The notes under the pieces were generated by a model that searched no databases, was not told where the DNA came from, and saw only the letters and a program-made list of their open reading frames with translations. Positions 26,997 through 38,519 of a DNA stretch of 64,000 bases are shown here, one piece after another. Numbering within the stretch: position 1 is the first letter of the stretch; every line of letters starts with the position of its first letter. Origin of the DNA: Candidatus Paraburkholderia kirkii (lineage in GTDB: Bacteria > Pseudomonadota > Gammaproteobacteria > Burkholderiales > Burkholderiaceae); the NCBI GenBank assembly GCA_001189345.1, contig LFKV01000008.1:36249-100248 (forward strand), written 5' to 3'. The position numbers were made by a program, and so were the translations under genes.

Positions 26997-28317
26997 TCAG
27001 AAGCTCTCGTTCGGTCCTAGATAACGCCACTGCCCGGGCGGCAGCGCGCCGAGCGTGATACGCCCCATGCGGATGCGTTTGAGGCCGACGACTTCCAGTC
27101 CGACTAGCTCGCACATGCGGCGAATCTGGCGCTTCTTGCCTTCGCGCAGCACGGAGCGAAGCTGCTCGCCGTTCTGCCAGCTCACCTGCGCCGTCTTGAG
27201 CGGCACGCCGTCAAGCTCGAGCCCGTGACGCAGCAGCGCGAGCTTTTCCGCGGGCAGGTGCCGATCGAAGTCGACGGTGTGCTCGCCGAAGCGCACGCGC
27301 ACGAGGTACTCCTTGTCGACTTCCGAGTGGCCACCGATCAGCTGCTTGGCGATGCGGCCGTCCTGCGTGAGCACGAGCAGGCCCGTCGAATCGATGTCGA
27401 GGCGGCCCGCGGGCGCGAGCGTGCGCAGATGGCCCGGCGAGAAACGGATGCCCGAGCGGTCCTCTTCCCAGTGGTTGGCCGGGTTGACGAGCGTCACGGC
27501 CGGCTCGTAGCCGTCTTCGGCCTGACCAGACACGAAGCCCACCGGCTTGTGCAGAAAGATCGTGACCCGTTGCGATTGCGCGGAGTGCGCGGCGGGCAGG
27601 ATATCGATGTTCTGCGTCGGACGGATGCGCGTGCCGAGCGTGTCGATGACTTCGCCGTCGACGAGCCCTCAGCCTTTCTCGATCCCATTCATCGGCTTCG
27701 CGGCGCGAGCAAAGGCCGAGTTCGGACATGACTTTCGACAGGCGCACGAGACCGTCGTCATGGGCGCGGATTCGGCGACCGGCGCGGCCGACTTTGCCAC
27801 GGACTTCGGCGCTGGCTTGCGCGCTTCGCTGCGTTCTTCGCGCTTGGCGAAGGGGCGCTCGTTCTCGTCGCGGCGCGCCGTGCGCGGACCGGATGCGCGG
27901 TCGTCACGACCTTCACGATCCTCGCGCGACTTGACCGGACGGCCTCCGGCCGACTTGCGCGGACCGCGCTCGCCGAAAGCGGGGCGCGAATCGTCTCCAC
28001 GCGGCTTGAACGGACGGCGCTCGTCGCCGCCGGATGCACGCTCGCCGCGTTGCTGCCGTACGGCCCTCCGTGCTTTTGCGCGGGCCGGACGCGGCGGACG
28101 CGAATCGTCGCCGCGTGCTTTGAACGCACTTGAACGCACGCGATTCACGCGGCGCATCCGCGCGCTTGTCCGCGGTCGGCTGGCTCGCGCGCTTCGGCCG
28201 CGCTTCGGCTGCCGGCGGCGCGTGAACGGGCTTGCGCCCGGTGGCACTGCCGGAACGAACCGGCGATCGCGTCGCCGACGTGGGACGCGGATGTTTGGCT
28301 GTCAGTTTGACGCGCAT
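26997..28317 (-). pseudogene. RluF-type 23S rRNA pseudouridine synthase with long basic N-terminal extension, multiply broken
   Basis: Pseudouridine synthases of the RsuA/RluB/RluF group modify rRNA. The C-terminal part is clear: an S4-like MRLSKVMSELGLCSRREADEW, the catalytic [17 protein letters not shown], and [24 protein letters not shown]. It is preceded by about 190 residues rich in Arg/Lys/Pro, as in several Burkholderia homologues. Lesions: a 10-bp tandem duplication at 28120-28139 shifts the frame; the extension and the catalytic part are in different frames near 27750; an extra C lies at 27684-27686; and a TGA (27669-27671) probably replaces the Trp in EKGWVLVDGE. RluB/RluF assignment is by likeness only. 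Confidence 0.82.
28120..28139. repeat. 10-bp tandem duplication in the rluF-like gene
   Basis: TTGAACGCAC occurs twice, exactly adjacent. Removing one copy restores AFKARGDDSRPPRPAR in frame on the minus strand. Confidence 0.85.
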
Positions 28318-28323
28318 AAAGTA

Positions 28324-30909
28324 TCAGGCTGCGATCGCGCGCAGCAGCTCGGTCTCGACCTGGATCTGGGTGCGGTTGTTCGACAGACTCTTGCTGTCGA
28401 GCAGGAACACGTCCTCGACGCGTTCGCCGAGCGTGTTGATCCGCGCCGCCTGCGCGCCGATCCGGTGTTGCGCGAGCACGCGCGCGATCGAATAAAGAAG
28501 GCCTTGCCGGTCGTTGGCCGACACGGAGAGGATGTAATACTGGCCGCGGTCGTCCGGCCGCAGGTCCACGCGCGGCGTGATCGGAAACGTGCGCACGAGC
28601 CTCGATACGCGTCCCTTCGACGGCTCCGGCAGAATGCGCTCGTCCGTCAGTAGCGCGGCCAGTTGTTGTTCGACGAGATTGGCGATGTCGCGATAACTCC
28701 CGTCGTGATCCGGATGCGCGACGAAGAAGTTGTCGAGCGCGTAGCCGTGGCGCGTCGTCGTCACGCGCGCATCGAGCACGGACAGGCCGTTCCTGTCGAA
28801 ATACGCGCAGATGCCGGCGAAGAGATCCGGCCGGTCCTTCAGGTACACGAGCACCTGCAGCGCCGCGCCGATGGGCGAGGGCCGCGCGCGCACGATCGGC
28901 TCGTCGCTCTCGACGTGGCGGTACAGCACGCGGGTCTGCCATGCGATGTCGGCCGGATCGTGCCGCAGGAAATAGCCGACGTCGAGCTGGTCCCAGAGCC
29001 GCTTCTGCGCGTTCTCTGGCACGGTTTCGAGGCGCAGCAGCGCGAGCGCGGCTTCCTGGCGCGACTTGAGCTCCGAATGCGTATCCGGCTCGGCGCCGCC
29101 CAGCACGGCCTGCGTCGCGCGGAACAGGTCTTCGAGGAGCTTGCCCTTCCAGCTGTTCCACACTTTCGGGCTCGTGCCGCGAATGTCGGCCACGGTCAGC
29201 AGATACAGCGCGGTGAGCCGCCGCTCCGTCTTCACGATCGACGCGAACTGCTTGATCACTTCAGGATCGCTCGTGTCCTGCTTCTGCGCGACCCGGCTCA
29301 TCGTCAGATGCTGCTGCACGAGCCAGACGATCAGCTCCGTGTCTTCCTGGCCGATGTCGTGCTCGCGGCAGAAGCGCCGGGCGTCGGCCATGCCGAGCGT
29401 CGAGTGGTCGCCGCCGCGGCCTTTCGCGATGTCGTGGAAGAGCGCCGCGACGTAAAGTACCCACGGTCGCTCGAAGTTGCCCATCAGCTGGCTGCAGAAC
29501 GGGTACTCGTGCGCATGCTCGGCGATCGCGAAGCGCCGCAGGTTGCGCAGCACCATCAGGATGTGCTGATCGACCGTGTAGACGTGATACAGATCGTGCT
29601 GCATCTGCCCGACGATGCGCCGGAAGTTGAGCAGATAGCGCCCGAGCACGCTCGTCTGGTTCATGAGCCGCAGCGCGTGCGTGATGCCTTCGGGCTGCTT
29701 CAGGATCTCCATGAAGAGCCGGCGGTTTTCCGGATCGCGCCGCCACTCGCGGTCCATCAGGTCGCGCGCGTTGTAGATCGCGCGCAGCGTGCGCGCGGAG
29801 AGGCCCTTGATGCCGCGCGTCTGCTCGTAAAGCAGGAACGCTTCGAGAATCGCGTGCGGCTCGCGCTCGAACACGTCGTCGCGCGCGATTTCGAGCATGC
29901 CCTGCTTCTCGACGAAACGCCCGTTGATCACGCGCGTGATGCCGCTCGTCGAAGGAAAAAGCTGCGCCTCGACGTTCTGGATCAGGATGGTCGCGAGCTG
30001 CGTGACCGCTTTCGCCGCCCAGTAATAGCGGCGCATCAGCTGCTCGCTTGCGCGCTTGGCGGCGGTCGCCTCGAAGCCGAAGCTTTCGGCGAGCGGCGTC
30101 TGCAGGTCGAACACGAGGATGTCCTGACGGCGCTTCGCGATCACGTGCAGCCGCGCGCGCAGCGCCTTCAGAAAACCTTCGTTGCGGCGCAGCTCGCGCG
30201 CCTCGCGCTCGGTGATGAGCCCGCGCGTGTCGAGCTCGCGCCAGCTGCTGCCGAAGCCCGCCGCGCGTGCGATCCACAGGATCAGCTGGAGATCGCGTAG
30301 GCCGCCGGGGCTTTCCTTGATGTTCGGCTCCAGGCTGTATGGCGTGTCCTGGAACTTCGCGTGGCGCTGGCGCATTTCCAGCACTTTCGCCTGAAAGAAC
30401 GCTCGCGGGTCGAACCGCTCGTGGTAGCGCTCCGAAAAGCGCCGGAACAATTGCGTGTCGCCGCAGATGCGCCGCGCTTCGAGCAGCGACGTCTGCACCG
30501 TGATGTCGTTGCCCGCCTCGGCGATGCACTGCGCGACCGAGCGCACGCTGCTGCCGATGTCGAGCCCCAGATCCCACGCCATGCCGATGAAGCGCTCGAC
30601 GCGCCCGTTGAGATCGGCATCGTCGCCCTGGGGCGTCGCGTCGGGCAACAGGACGAGGATATCGACGTCGGAATAAGGCGCGAGCTCGCCGCGTCCGTAG
30701 CCGCCGACCGCGACGAGCGTGGCGTTGTCCGGCATCTCGCAGGCAGCCCAGGCGCCCGTGAGGGCGTCGTCGGTGGCGCGGGCGAGGGCGTGCATCAGCG
30801 GCTCGACGTTCGAGGCCGTCTGAAAGCGTTCGATGAGCACCGCTTTTGCCGCCTTGTAGGCGGCGCGCAACGTTTCACAGGGCGTGGCGACGGCGGTGGT
30901 GACGCTCAT
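28324..30909 (-). CDS. glnD: PII uridylyltransferase / uridylyl-removing enzyme GlnD
   Basis: Senses glutamine and adds or removes UMP on PII proteins. The 861-residue protein has the nucleotidyltransferase motif [19 protein letters not shown] (69-87, Asp81 and Asp83), an HD domain with [12 protein letters not shown] near residue 490, and two C-terminal ACT domains (about 680-760 and 790-861). Length is typical. The start ATG 30909 gives [18 protein letters not shown]. It follows map on the minus strand after 75 bp. No lesion, in contrast to the rluF-like gene just downstream. Confidence 0.96.
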   Translation of the reverse strand: MSVTTAVATPCETLRAAYKAAKAVLIERFQTASNVEPLMHALARATDDALTGAWAACEMPDNATLVAVGGYGRGELAPYSDVDILVLLPDATPQGDDADLNGRVERFIGMAWDLGLDIGSSVRSVAQCIAEAGNDITVQTSLLEARRICGDTQLFRRFSERYHERFDPRAFFQAKVLEMRQRHAKFQDTPYSLEPNIKESPGGLRDLQLILWIARAAGFGSSWRELDTRGLITEREARELRRNEGFLKALRARLHVIAKRRQDILVFDLQTPLAESFGFEATAAKRASEQLMRRYYWAAKAVTQLATILIQNVEAQLFPSTSGITRVINGRFVEKQGMLEIARDDVFEREPHAILEAFLLYEQTRGIKGLSARTLRAIYNARDLMDREWRRDPENRRLFMEILKQPEGITHALRLMNQTSVLGRYLLNFRRIVGQMQHDLYHVYTVDQHILMVLRNLRRFAIAEHAHEYPFCSQLMGNFERPWVLYVAALFHDIAKGRGGDHSTLGMADARRFCREHDIGQEDTELIVWLVQQHLTMSRVAQKQDTSDPEVIKQFASIVKTERRLTALYLLTVADIRGTSPKVWNSWKGKLLEDLFRATQAVLGGAEPDTHSELKSRQEAALALLRLETVPENAQKRLWDQLDVGYFLRHDPADIAWQTRVLYRHVESDEPIVRARPSPIGAALQVLVYLKDRPDLFAGICAYFDRNGLSVLDARVTTTRHGYALDNFFVAHPDHDGSYRDIANLVEQQLAALLTDERILPEPSKGRVSRLVRTFPITPRVDLRPDDRGQYYILSVSANDRQGLLYSIARVLAQHRIGAQAARINTLGERVEDVFLLDSKSLSNNRTQIQVETELLRAIAA

Positions 30910-30984
30910 GGATGGAAAGTGGCGAGGGACGACGGAAAGGATTGCGCCCGCGCGCAGACGCGGCGGGCGCCGGAAGGCGCGGAA

Positions 30985-31794
30985 TCAGGCGGTCGCCGCG
31001 ATCAGCTGCGACGGCACCTGCGTGCCGGCCGAGACGGTCAGCACTTCGTAGCCGGTCGGCGTGACGAGCACGGTGTGCTCCCACTGCGCCGACAGGCTGC
31101 GATCGCGCGTCTTGATGGTCCATTGGTCCGGCATGGTGCGGATTTCGCGGCGACCGGCGTTGATCATCGGCTCGACGGTGAAGATCATGCCCGCCTGCAG
31201 TTCGATACCCGTGCCCGGCCGGCCGTAGTGCAGCACCTGCGGGTCCTCGTGGAATACCCGGCCGATGCCGTGGCCGCAATACTCCTGCACGACGCTGTAG
31301 CCTTGCGCCTCGGCGTGCTTCTGGATGGCGTGCCCTATATCGCCCAGATGCGCGCCCGGGCGCACCTGATCGATGCCGAGCCACATGCAGTCGAAGGTGG
31401 TCTGCACCAGGCGCTTCGCGAGGATCGAGCCCTCGCCGACGATGAACATGCGGCTCGTGTCGCCGAAATAGCCGTTCTTGATGACGGTGATGTCGATATT
31501 GAGCGCATCGCCGTTCTTGAGCACCTTTTCGCCGGGAATTCCGTGACAGATCACGTCGTTCACCGAGATGCAGGTGGCCTTCGGGTAGGGCGGATAGCCG
31601 GGCGGCTGGTAATTCAGCGGTGCGGGAACGGTGCCCTGTTCCTTCACCATATATTCGTGACACAGGCGGTCGAGTTCTTCGGTCGTCACGCCGGGAACGA
31701 TGTGCGGCGTGATGAAATCGAGCACTTCGCTGGCGAGCCGGCAGGCGACGCGCATCTGCGCGATATCGTGGTCGTTTTTGAGCGTAATGGACAT
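30985..31794 (-). CDS. map: Methionine aminopeptidase, type I
   Basis: Removes the initiator methionine with two metal ions. The 269-residue protein holds the five expected ligands: NIDITVIKNGYFGDTS (two Asp), GHGIGRVFHE (His), FTVEPMI (Glu) and WEHTVLVT (Glu), plus the substrate His in VICHGIPG. Start at ATG 31794. It is divergent from rpsB, a conserved arrangement in proteobacteria. Intact. Confidence 0.96.
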   Translation of the reverse strand: MSITLKNDHDIAQMRVACRLASEVLDFITPHIVPGVTTEELDRLCHEYMVKEQGTVPAPLNYQPPGYPPYPKATCISVNDVICHGIPGEKVLKNGDALNIDITVIKNGYFGDTSRMFIVGEGSILAKRLVQTTFDCMWLGIDQVRPGAHLGDIGHAIQKHAEAQGYSVVQEYCGHGIGRVFHEDPQVLHYGRPGTGIELQAGMIFTVEPMINAGRREIRTMPDQWTIKTRDRSLSAQWEHTVLVTPTGYEVLTVSAGTQVPSQLIAATA

Positions 31795-32216
31795 GACTTG
31801 GCTCGGAATTGCGTGTGTATGCGGCAGTGAGCCCAGTGAGCCGCGAAAGCGGCATTATCGCACCTTAAGGAATGCGCCGCACCCGGATAGTTGGGGGGCG
31901 GGCGGATGGGCGGCAGGCAACCGGGCAGGCAGCGGCGCCGGTTTCCTGTCTGACGGCCGGCTTGAGCCGGCCAATCCTCACATGCTATACTTACAGGCTA
32001 AGTCCTAAAATCTCTCTATATTGTCGTCACGATTTGGGATTTGGTAAGACAATCACAATCGGGATGCAGTTGCGGATTCGGGCTTGGAAATCCGTTCTTA
32101 GTCGAATCGCAAGCCGGCGCACCCAGGGTGTCCGGCGCTCGGGAAGCGGATCAGCCGCAAGAACCGGGCGCGGGATGCGGCAGCCGGCTTAAGACCCAAC
32201 CCTCGCGGAGAATTTC
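31795..32216. other. Divergent map/rpsB intergenic region and rpsB leader
   Basis: This 422-bp stretch has no gene I can support. It holds the rpsB promoter at 31962-31991 and an 18-bp perfect palindrome (GGCCGGCT-TG-AGCCGGCC, 31955-31972) overlapping its -35 box, then about 220 bp of leader before rpsB. Leaders of this operon in other bacteria mediate feedback by ribosomal protein S2; the structure is not provable here. Confidence 0.6.
31962..31991 (+). promoter_or_regulatory. Sigma-70 promoter for rpsB-tsf
   Basis: TTGAGC (31962-31967) and TATACT (31986-31991) are 18 bases apart, a good match to the consensus. They lie about 230 bp before rpsB. The -35 box sits inside an 18-bp perfect palindrome, which might bind a regulator. 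Confidence 0.65.
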
Positions 32217-32969
32217 ATGGCGGTCACGATGCGTCAAATGCTGGAAGCGGGTGTCCACTTCGGTCACCAAACGCGCTTCTGGAACCCCAAGATGGCCCCG
32301 TACATCTTCGGTCATCGCAACAAGATTCACATCATCAACCTCGAAAAGACGCTGCCGCTCTACAACGACGCGCTGAAGTACGTGCGTCAACTGGCAGCGA
32401 ACCGCGGCACGATTCTTTTCGTCGGCACGAAGCGCCAGTCGCGCGACACCATCGCGCAAGAGGCGCAGCGCGCCGGCATGCCTTACGTCAACGCTCGCTG
32501 GCTCGGCGGCATGCTGACCAACTTCAAGACGCTGAAGGTTTCGATCAAGCGCCTGAAGGACATGGAAGCGGCAGTGGAATCGGGCGAAACCGAGCGCATG
32601 AGCAAGAAGGAAGCGCTGCTGTTCGAACGCGAAATCGCCAAGCTGCAGAAGTCGATCGGCGGCGTGAAGGACATGGGCGGCATTCCTGACGCGATCTTCG
32701 TGATCGACGTCGGCTACCACAAGATTGCCGTTACCGAAGCCAAGAAGCTCGGCATTCCGGTCATCGCCGTGGTCGACACGAACCACTCGCCGGAAGGCAT
32801 CGACTACGTGATCCCGGGTAACGACGACGCGAGCAAGGCCGTGGCGCTGTACGCCGAGGGCGTCGCCGACGCGATCCTCGAAGGCCGCGCGAACGCGGTG
32901 AACGACGTGGTCCAGGCCGTGCGCAACGGCGAAGGCGACGAGTTCGTCGAGGTCAACGCAGAGGCGTAA
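32217..32969 (+). CDS. rpsB: 30S ribosomal protein S2
   Basis: Structural protein of the small subunit. The 250-residue sequence has the usual [22 protein letters not shown] start, family signatures [15 protein letters not shown] and [24 protein letters not shown], and an acidic C-terminus. ATG 32217 follows GGAG. First gene of the rpsB-tsf-pyrH-frr translation and growth operon. Intact. Confidence 0.98.
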   Translation: MAVTMRQMLEAGVHFGHQTRFWNPKMAPYIFGHRNKIHIINLEKTLPLYNDALKYVRQLAANRGTILFVGTKRQSRDTIAQEAQRAGMPYVNARWLGGMLTNFKTLKVSIKRLKDMEAAVESGETERMSKKEALLFEREIAKLQKSIGGVKDMGGIPDAIFVIDVGYHKIAVTEAKKLGIPVIAVVDTNHSPEGIDYVIPGNDDASKAVALYAEGVADAILEGRANAVNDVVQAVRNGEGDEFVEVNAEA

Positions 32970-32982
32970 TCGAGCCCTGCGG

Positions 32983-33021
32983 CCGACAAAAAGGGGGGGC
33001 TTTGCGAAAGGCCCTTTTTTA
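32983..33021 (+). terminator. Attenuator/terminator between rpsB and tsf
   Basis: AAAAAGGG pairs with CCCTTTTTT across an inner CTTT-GCG-AAAG hairpin, with extra G residues bulged, ending in a T-run. In this position it would reduce rather than abolish read-through into tsf. Confidence 0.65.
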
Positions 33022-33109
33022 AGCCGGGCGCGATGGCAGCACCCCATTTTTTGCCGCGGGCGGATTTTCGGGCCGGCGGCACGTATCAAACAGACTCAAG
33101 GAGCGAATG

Positions 33110-33997
33110 ATGGCGGCAATTACCGCAAGCATGGTGGCAGAACTGCGCGCGAAGACCGATGCGCCGATGATGGAATGCAAGAAGGCGCTGACGGAAGCCG
33201 ACGGCGACATGGCGCGCGCGGAAGAGCTGCTGCGCGTGAAGCTCGGCAACAAGGCGAGCAAGGCGGCATCGCGCGTGACGGCGGAAGGCATCGTCGTGGC
33301 GCACGTCGAGGGCGGCGTGGGCGCGCTCGTCGAGCTGAACTGCGAAACCGACTTCGTCGCGAAGAACGACGACTTCATGGCATTCGGCAAGGCCGTCGCG
33401 GAACTGGTCGCGAAGCAGAACCCGGCCGACGTCGCCGCGCTGTCGGCGCTGCCGCTGGAAAGCTCGACGGTCGACGCCGTGCGCCTCGCGCTGGTCGGCA
33501 AGATCGGCGAAAACCTGTCGATCCGCCGTTTCGTGCGTTTCGAATCCGCGAACAAGATCGCGTCGTACCTTCACGGCACGCGCATCGGCGTGCTGGTCGA
33601 GTTCACCGGCGCGGACGATCAAGTGGGCAAGGACGTGGCGATGCACGTCGCCGCGATGAAGCCGGTCTCGCTGTCGTCGGACGAAGTGCCGGCCGACCTG
33701 ATCGCCAAGGAGCGCAGCATCGCCGAGCAGAAGGCGGCTGAATCCGGCAAGCCGGCCGAGATCGTCGCGAAGATGGTCGACGGTAGCATCCAGAAGTACC
33801 TGAAGGAAGTGGAAGTGTCGCTGCTGAACCAGCCGTTCGTGAAAAACGACAAGCAGACGATCGAGCAGATGCTCAAGGCCGTCAACGCCTCGGTGCAGAA
33901 GTTCGCGCTGTTCGTGGTCGGCGAGGGCATCGAGAAACGCCAGGACGACTTCGCGGCGGAAGTCACGGCGCAAGTCGCGGCGGCAAAGCAATCCTAA
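33110..33997 (+). CDS. tsf: Elongation factor Ts
   Basis: Nucleotide exchange factor for EF-Tu. The 295-residue protein starts [20 protein letters not shown], has the [12 protein letters not shown] signature and the [13 protein letters not shown] motif near residue 80, and the C-terminal [11 protein letters not shown] segment. Two ATG codons are adjacent (33107, 33110), both behind AAGGAG; I take the second because it gives the family start. Intact. Confidence 0.97.
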   Translation: MAAITASMVAELRAKTDAPMMECKKALTEADGDMARAEELLRVKLGNKASKAASRVTAEGIVVAHVEGGVGALVELNCETDFVAKNDDFMAFGKAVAELVAKQNPADVAALSALPLESSTVDAVRLALVGKIGENLSIRRFVRFESANKIASYLHGTRIGVLVEFTGADDQVGKDVAMHVAAMKPVSLSSDEVPADLIAKERSIAEQKAAESGKPAEIVAKMVDGSIQKYLKEVEVSLLNQPFVKNDKQTIEQMLKAVNASVQKFALFVVGEGIEKRQDDFAAEVTAQVAAAKQS

Positions 33998-34116
33998 GAC
34001 AGTCATAAGGAAGTCTTAAGGCGCGTGTGCTGTCATCGTGCGGCCACGCGTCGAGCCTGGCGGTACGCGCGGCGGTTCTCCGCGCACGAATTCAGCGATC
34101 CGGTTCGCACCACGCA

Positions 34117-34160
34117 GCGGGCACGGTAGACAGGGGTTAACCCTTGTCTACCGTGCCCGC
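34117..34160. repeat. 44-bp near-perfect palindrome between tsf and pyrH
   Basis: Two 20-base arms (34117-34136 and 34141-34160) pair at every position, with one G-T wobble, around a TTAA loop. No T-run follows on the plus strand, so it is not a standard terminator. It may be a strong mRNA hairpin protecting or separating the tsf and pyrH messages, or a protein-binding site. Confidence 0.85.
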
Positions 34161-34204
34161 CGCCCGATCCGGCCCGCTTGCGGTAAATATTGTTTCACCT
34201 CTAA

Positions 34205-34963
<759 letters not shown>

Positions 34964-35053
34964 ACTCTCGCGGTATCGGGCGCGGCGCGCGGTGGCACGG
35001 GCCATGCGCGCCAGGCGCCGCTTGTCGCATAAAACCAGGTTTGGAGGTTCAAA

Positions 35054-35614
35054 ATGAGTGTGGCTGACATCAAAAATGGCGTCGACCAGAAAATGCAGCG
35101 GTCGATCGAAGCATTCAAGGCCGATCTCGCCAAGATTCGCACGGGCCGCGCCCACACGGGCCTGCTCGATCACATCCAGATCGACTACTACGGCTCGAAC
35201 GTGCCCATTTCCCAGGTGGCGAACATGACGCTTGTCGACGCCCGCACGATCGGCGTGCAGCCGTGGGAGAAGAAGATGGTTGCGGTCATCGAGAAGGCGA
35301 TCCGCGAATCGGATCTCGGCCTGAACCCGGCTACGCAAGGCGACCTGATCCGCGTGCCGATGCCCGCGCTCACCGAGGAGCGCCGCCGCGAGCTCTCGAA
35401 GGTCGTGAAGAGCGAAGGCGAGGCGGCGAAGGTCGCTGTGCGCAACCTGCGCCGCGACGCGAACGATCAGCTGAAGAAACTCGTCAAGGACAAGGAGATC
35501 TCCGAGGACGACGAGCGCCGCGCGAGCGACGAAGTCCAGAAGCTCACCGACAAGTTCGTCGCCGAGATCGACAAGCTTGTTCAAACCAAAGAATCCGAAA
35601 TCATGACGGTGTGA
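35054..35614 (+). CDS. frr: Ribosome recycling factor
   Basis: Splits post-termination ribosomes with EF-G. The 186-residue length is standard, with [13 protein letters not shown] near residue 32, GVQPWEKKM and the helical [29 protein letters not shown] tail. ATG 35054 follows TTGGAGG. Intact and 90 bp after pyrH. Confidence 0.97.
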   Translation: MSVADIKNGVDQKMQRSIEAFKADLAKIRTGRAHTGLLDHIQIDYYGSNVPISQVANMTLVDARTIGVQPWEKKMVAVIEKAIRESDLGLNPATQGDLIRVPMPALTEERRRELSKVVKSEGEAAKVAVRNLRRDANDQLKKLVKDKEISEDDERRASDEVQKLTDKFVAEIDKLVQTKESEIMTV

Positions 35615-35632
35615 GGCCGTAGAGACGGTTTC

Positions 35633-35663
35633 GCCAGCCTCGAGCGCCTAGATTGAGGCTGGC
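35633..35663 (+). other. Hairpin between frr and uppS
   Basis: GCCAGCCTC and GAGGCTGGC form a 9-bp stem with a 13-base loop. A weak pyrimidine tract follows rather than a clean T-run. It could be a partial terminator separating the translation genes from the isoprenoid/envelope genes. Confidence 0.55.
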
Positions 35664-35696
35664 TCTCACTTCTTCAGATTCAAAGATTCAACGGCC

Positions 35697-36479
35697 ATGA
35701 CCTATACCAGTTCCACCGTTACCGTGCCCGATGTCGCGGCTGTCCCGCGCCACGTCGCGATCATCATGGACGGCAATGGCCGTTGGGCGACCGAGCGGCG
35801 CCTGCCGCGCGTCGCCGGTCACACGCGCGGCGTCGATGCGGTCCGCGCGACCATCGAAAGCTGCGCGCTGCGCGGCGTCGAATTCGTCACGCTCTTCGCG
35901 TTCAGCTCGGAGAACTGGCGCCGTCCGACCAAGGAAGTCTCGTTCCTGATGCGTCTTTTCGTGACCGCGCTCGAGCGCGAGATCGGCAAGCTGCACACGA
36001 ACGGCATCCGTCTGCGCGTCGTCGGCGACATCTCCATGTTCAACGACCGCATTCGCGCGCTGATCCAGCGCGCCGAGACCAAGACGGCCCGTAACACGCG
36101 CCTGACGCTCACCATCGCCGCCAACTACGGCGGGCGCTGGGACATCATGCAGGCGACCAAGAAGCTCATCGCGCAGTCCCTGGAAACGGGCGTGCCCGCG
36201 CGCGTGGACGACGAGTCCTTCGCCGAGCATCTCGCGATGGCCTACGCGCCGGAGCCGGACCTGTTCATCCGCACGGGCGGCGAGCAGCGCATCAGCAACT
36301 TCCTGCTGTGGCAGCTCGCGTACACCGAGTTCTATTTCACCGACACCTACTGGCCGGACTTCGACGCCGCCGCGCTGGATCGCGCGATCGAGTCGTACGG
36401 CGGCCGCGAGCGCCGCTTCGGGCGCACGAGCGCGCAAGTCGAATCCCAATCGCAGAAGGCCGACACCCTTTCATGCTAA
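35697..36479 (+). CDS. uppS: Undecaprenyl diphosphate synthase UppS
   Basis: Makes the C55 lipid carrier for peptidoglycan. The 260-residue protein has the catalytic [10 protein letters not shown] (Asp25), [20 protein letters not shown] and the C-terminal [18 protein letters not shown] signature. Start ATG 35697. Its last codons overlap the start of cdsA by 7 bases, so the two are coupled. Intact. Confidence 0.96.
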   Translation: MTYTSSTVTVPDVAAVPRHVAIIMDGNGRWATERRLPRVAGHTRGVDAVRATIESCALRGVEFVTLFAFSSENWRRPTKEVSFLMRLFVTALEREIGKLHTNGIRLRVVGDISMFNDRIRALIQRAETKTARNTRLTLTIAANYGGRWDIMQATKKLIAQSLETGVPARVDDESFAEHLAMAYAPEPDLFIRTGGEQRISNFLLWQLAYTEFYFTDTYWPDFDAAALDRAIESYGGRERRFGRTSAQVESQSQKADTLSC

Positions 36480-37284
36480 AGACCCGTGTCATCACGGCAA
36501 TCGTTCTGCTGGCTGTTCTCCTGCCGATCACGCTGTTCGCGCCGGTCGGCGCCTTCGGAGCGTTGATCGGATTCGTCGTCGTGTTCGCGGCCTGGGAGTG
36601 GGGCGGCTCCTGAAGCTGAACGGGGCAGGGCCCGTCGCGTATGCGCTCGTCGCGGGCATCGCGCTCATTTTCAGCACCTGGCTCGGCGTCGCGTCGAAGC
36701 CGCTGTACCAGATGGCCGGCATCTTCTGGGTGCTCGCTGGTCCCTACGTGCTGCTACGCAAGCCGACGCTCGCCGCCCACGCGTGGCGCGCCTTCCTGCT
36801 GTTCGCGGGCATCGTGGTGTTCGTTGCCTGCTGGCATGCGGTCGTCGACGCCCGCACGCGGGGCGTGGCTTTCGTGCTATCGCTTCTGCTAGTAGTCTGG
36901 CTGGCTGATATAGGCGCATCCTTCACCGGAAAAGCACTCGGCCGCCACAAGCTCGCCCCGTCGATCAGCCCGGGCAAGACCTGGGAGGGCGCCATCGGCG
37001 GGTGGCTCGCCGTCATCGTGATCGGCGCGCTCGCCGCCGCCACCGGCCTCTATGCGCCGACCGTATTCACGGCCTTCGTGGAGCGTCTCGGCTGGGATCG
37101 CTCGTTTGTCGCGCTCACCGTGTTGGTCGCGTTCAGCGTCATCGGTGACCTGTTCGAGTCGCTCCTGAAGCGCCAGGCCGGCGTCAAGGATTCGAGCGGT
37201 CTGCTGCCGGGCCACGGCGGCGTGCTCGACCGCATCGACGCATTGTTGCCTGTATTGCCGATCGCATTGCTGATGCTCGGCTAG
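36473..37284 (+). pseudogene. cdsA: Phosphatidate cytidylyltransferase CdsA, apparent one-base frameshift
   Basis: Makes CDP-diacylglycerol for phospholipids. ATG 36473 gives [20 protein letters not shown] and a membrane segment, then the frame ends at WEWGGS. The expected continuation (RLLKLNGAGPVAYAL, then SFTGKALGRHKLAPSISPGKTWEGAIGG and the cation-binding HGGVLDRIDALL) lies in the next frame to 37284. One base seems lost near 36600 (GGGGCGG where GGGCGCGG is expected). The gene is essential in most bacteria and its neighbours are all intact, so a sequencing error or a second cdsA elsewhere must be considered. No slippery site argues for programmed frameshifting. Confidence 0.85.
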
Positions 37285-37294
37285 AGAAGAATTT

Positions 37295-38512
37295 ATGCAA
37301 AAACGTCTCACATTGCTCGGCTCCACGGGCTCGATCGGCGATAGCACGCTCGATGTCGTGGCGCGGCACCCGGACCGGTTCTTGGTCTACGCGCTCACCG
37401 CGCACCGCAACGGCGACAAGCTCGTCGCCCAGTGCCTGAAATTCCAGCCCGAAGTGGCGGTCGTCGGCGACGCCGAAACCGCCGCGCGCGTCGCGGTTGC
37501 CCTGCGCGCTCAAGGCTGCAGGACGGAGGTGACGCACGGCCCCGACGCGCTCGTCGAAGTCGCCCGCGCGGTGCAGTGCGATACGGTGGTCGCCGCCGTC
37601 GTCGGCGCGGCGGGTCTCGCGCCCACGCTCGCCGCCGCGCGCGCCGGCAAGCGCATCCTGCTCGCCAACAAGGAAGCGCTCGTGATATCCGGCCAGATCT
37701 TCATGGACGCGGTGCGGGACAACGGCGCGATCCTGTTGCCGGTCGACAGCGAGCACAACGCCGTGTTTCAATGCCTGCCGCCTTGCGCGGACAACGAGGC
37801 GAAGCTGCACGGCGGCGTGTCGAAGATCATCCTGACGGCGTCCGGCGGCCCGTTCCGCATGCGCGAGCCGGCGACGCTCGTGGATGTCACGCCCGAGGAG
37901 GCCGTCAAGCACCCGAACTGGGCGATGGGCCGCAAGATCTCCGTCGATTCCGCGACGATGATGAACAAGGGCCTCGAAGTGATCGAGGCGCACTGGCTCT
38001 TCGATCTGCCGGGCCCGCGCATCGAGGTGCTGATCCATCCGCAGAGCGTGATCCATTCGATGGTGTCCTACGCGGACGGCTCGGTGCTCGCGCAGCTCGG
38101 CAATCCCGACATGCGCACGCCCATTGCCCACGCACTGGCGTATCCTGATCGTGTGGACTCGGGCGTGGCGCCGCTCGATCTCGCGCTCATCGCCTCGCTC
38201 ACGTTCGAAAAGCCCGACTTTGCGTGCTTCCCGTGCCTCGCGCTGGCCATCCAGGCGCTGGAAGCGGACGGCATCGCGAGCGCGGCGCTGAACGCGGCGA
38301 ACGAAATCGCCGTGGAAGCGTTCCTTGAGCGGCGGATCGGCTTCATGGCGATCGGCGGCGTGGTGGAGCACGTGCTGAGCGCGCTGCCCAACACGAGCGC
38401 CGCCTCGCTCGACGACGTCCTCGCTGCCGATGCGAGCGCGCGCCGTCTCGCATCCCGTTTCGTCGCAGAGCTCACCGCGAGCGTGCCAGGCGCCGAACCC
38501 ATCGCCCATTGA
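37295..38512 (+). CDS. dxr: 1-deoxy-D-xylulose 5-phosphate reductoisomerase Dxr
   Basis: Second step of the MEP isoprenoid pathway, NADPH dependent. The 405-residue protein opens [17 protein letters not shown] (NADPH site), has [12 protein letters not shown], the metal site [20 protein letters not shown], and [21 protein letters not shown]. Start ATG 37295, 10 bases after cdsA. Fits the uppS-cdsA-dxr-rseP-bamA run. Intact. Confidence 0.97.
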   Translation: MQKRLTLLGSTGSIGDSTLDVVARHPDRFLVYALTAHRNGDKLVAQCLKFQPEVAVVGDAETAARVAVALRAQGCRTEVTHGPDALVEVARAVQCDTVVAAVVGAAGLAPTLAAARAGKRILLANKEALVISGQIFMDAVRDNGAILLPVDSEHNAVFQCLPPCADNEAKLHGGVSKIILTASGGPFRMREPATLVDVTPEEAVKHPNWAMGRKISVDSATMMNKGLEVIEAHWLFDLPGPRIEVLIHPQSVIHSMVSYADGSVLAQLGNPDMRTPIAHALAYPDRVDSGVAPLDLALIASLTFEKPDFACFPCLALAIQALEADGIASAALNAANEIAVEAFLERRIGFMAIGGVVEHVLSALPNTSAASLDDVLAADASARRLASRFVAELTASVPGAEPIAH

Positions 38513-38519
38513 GGCCGTC

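Noticed and set aside
36473..37284. Programmed ribosomal frameshift in cdsA
   Set aside because: No slippery heptamer or downstream pseudoknot-like structure is visible; CdsA is not known to use one.
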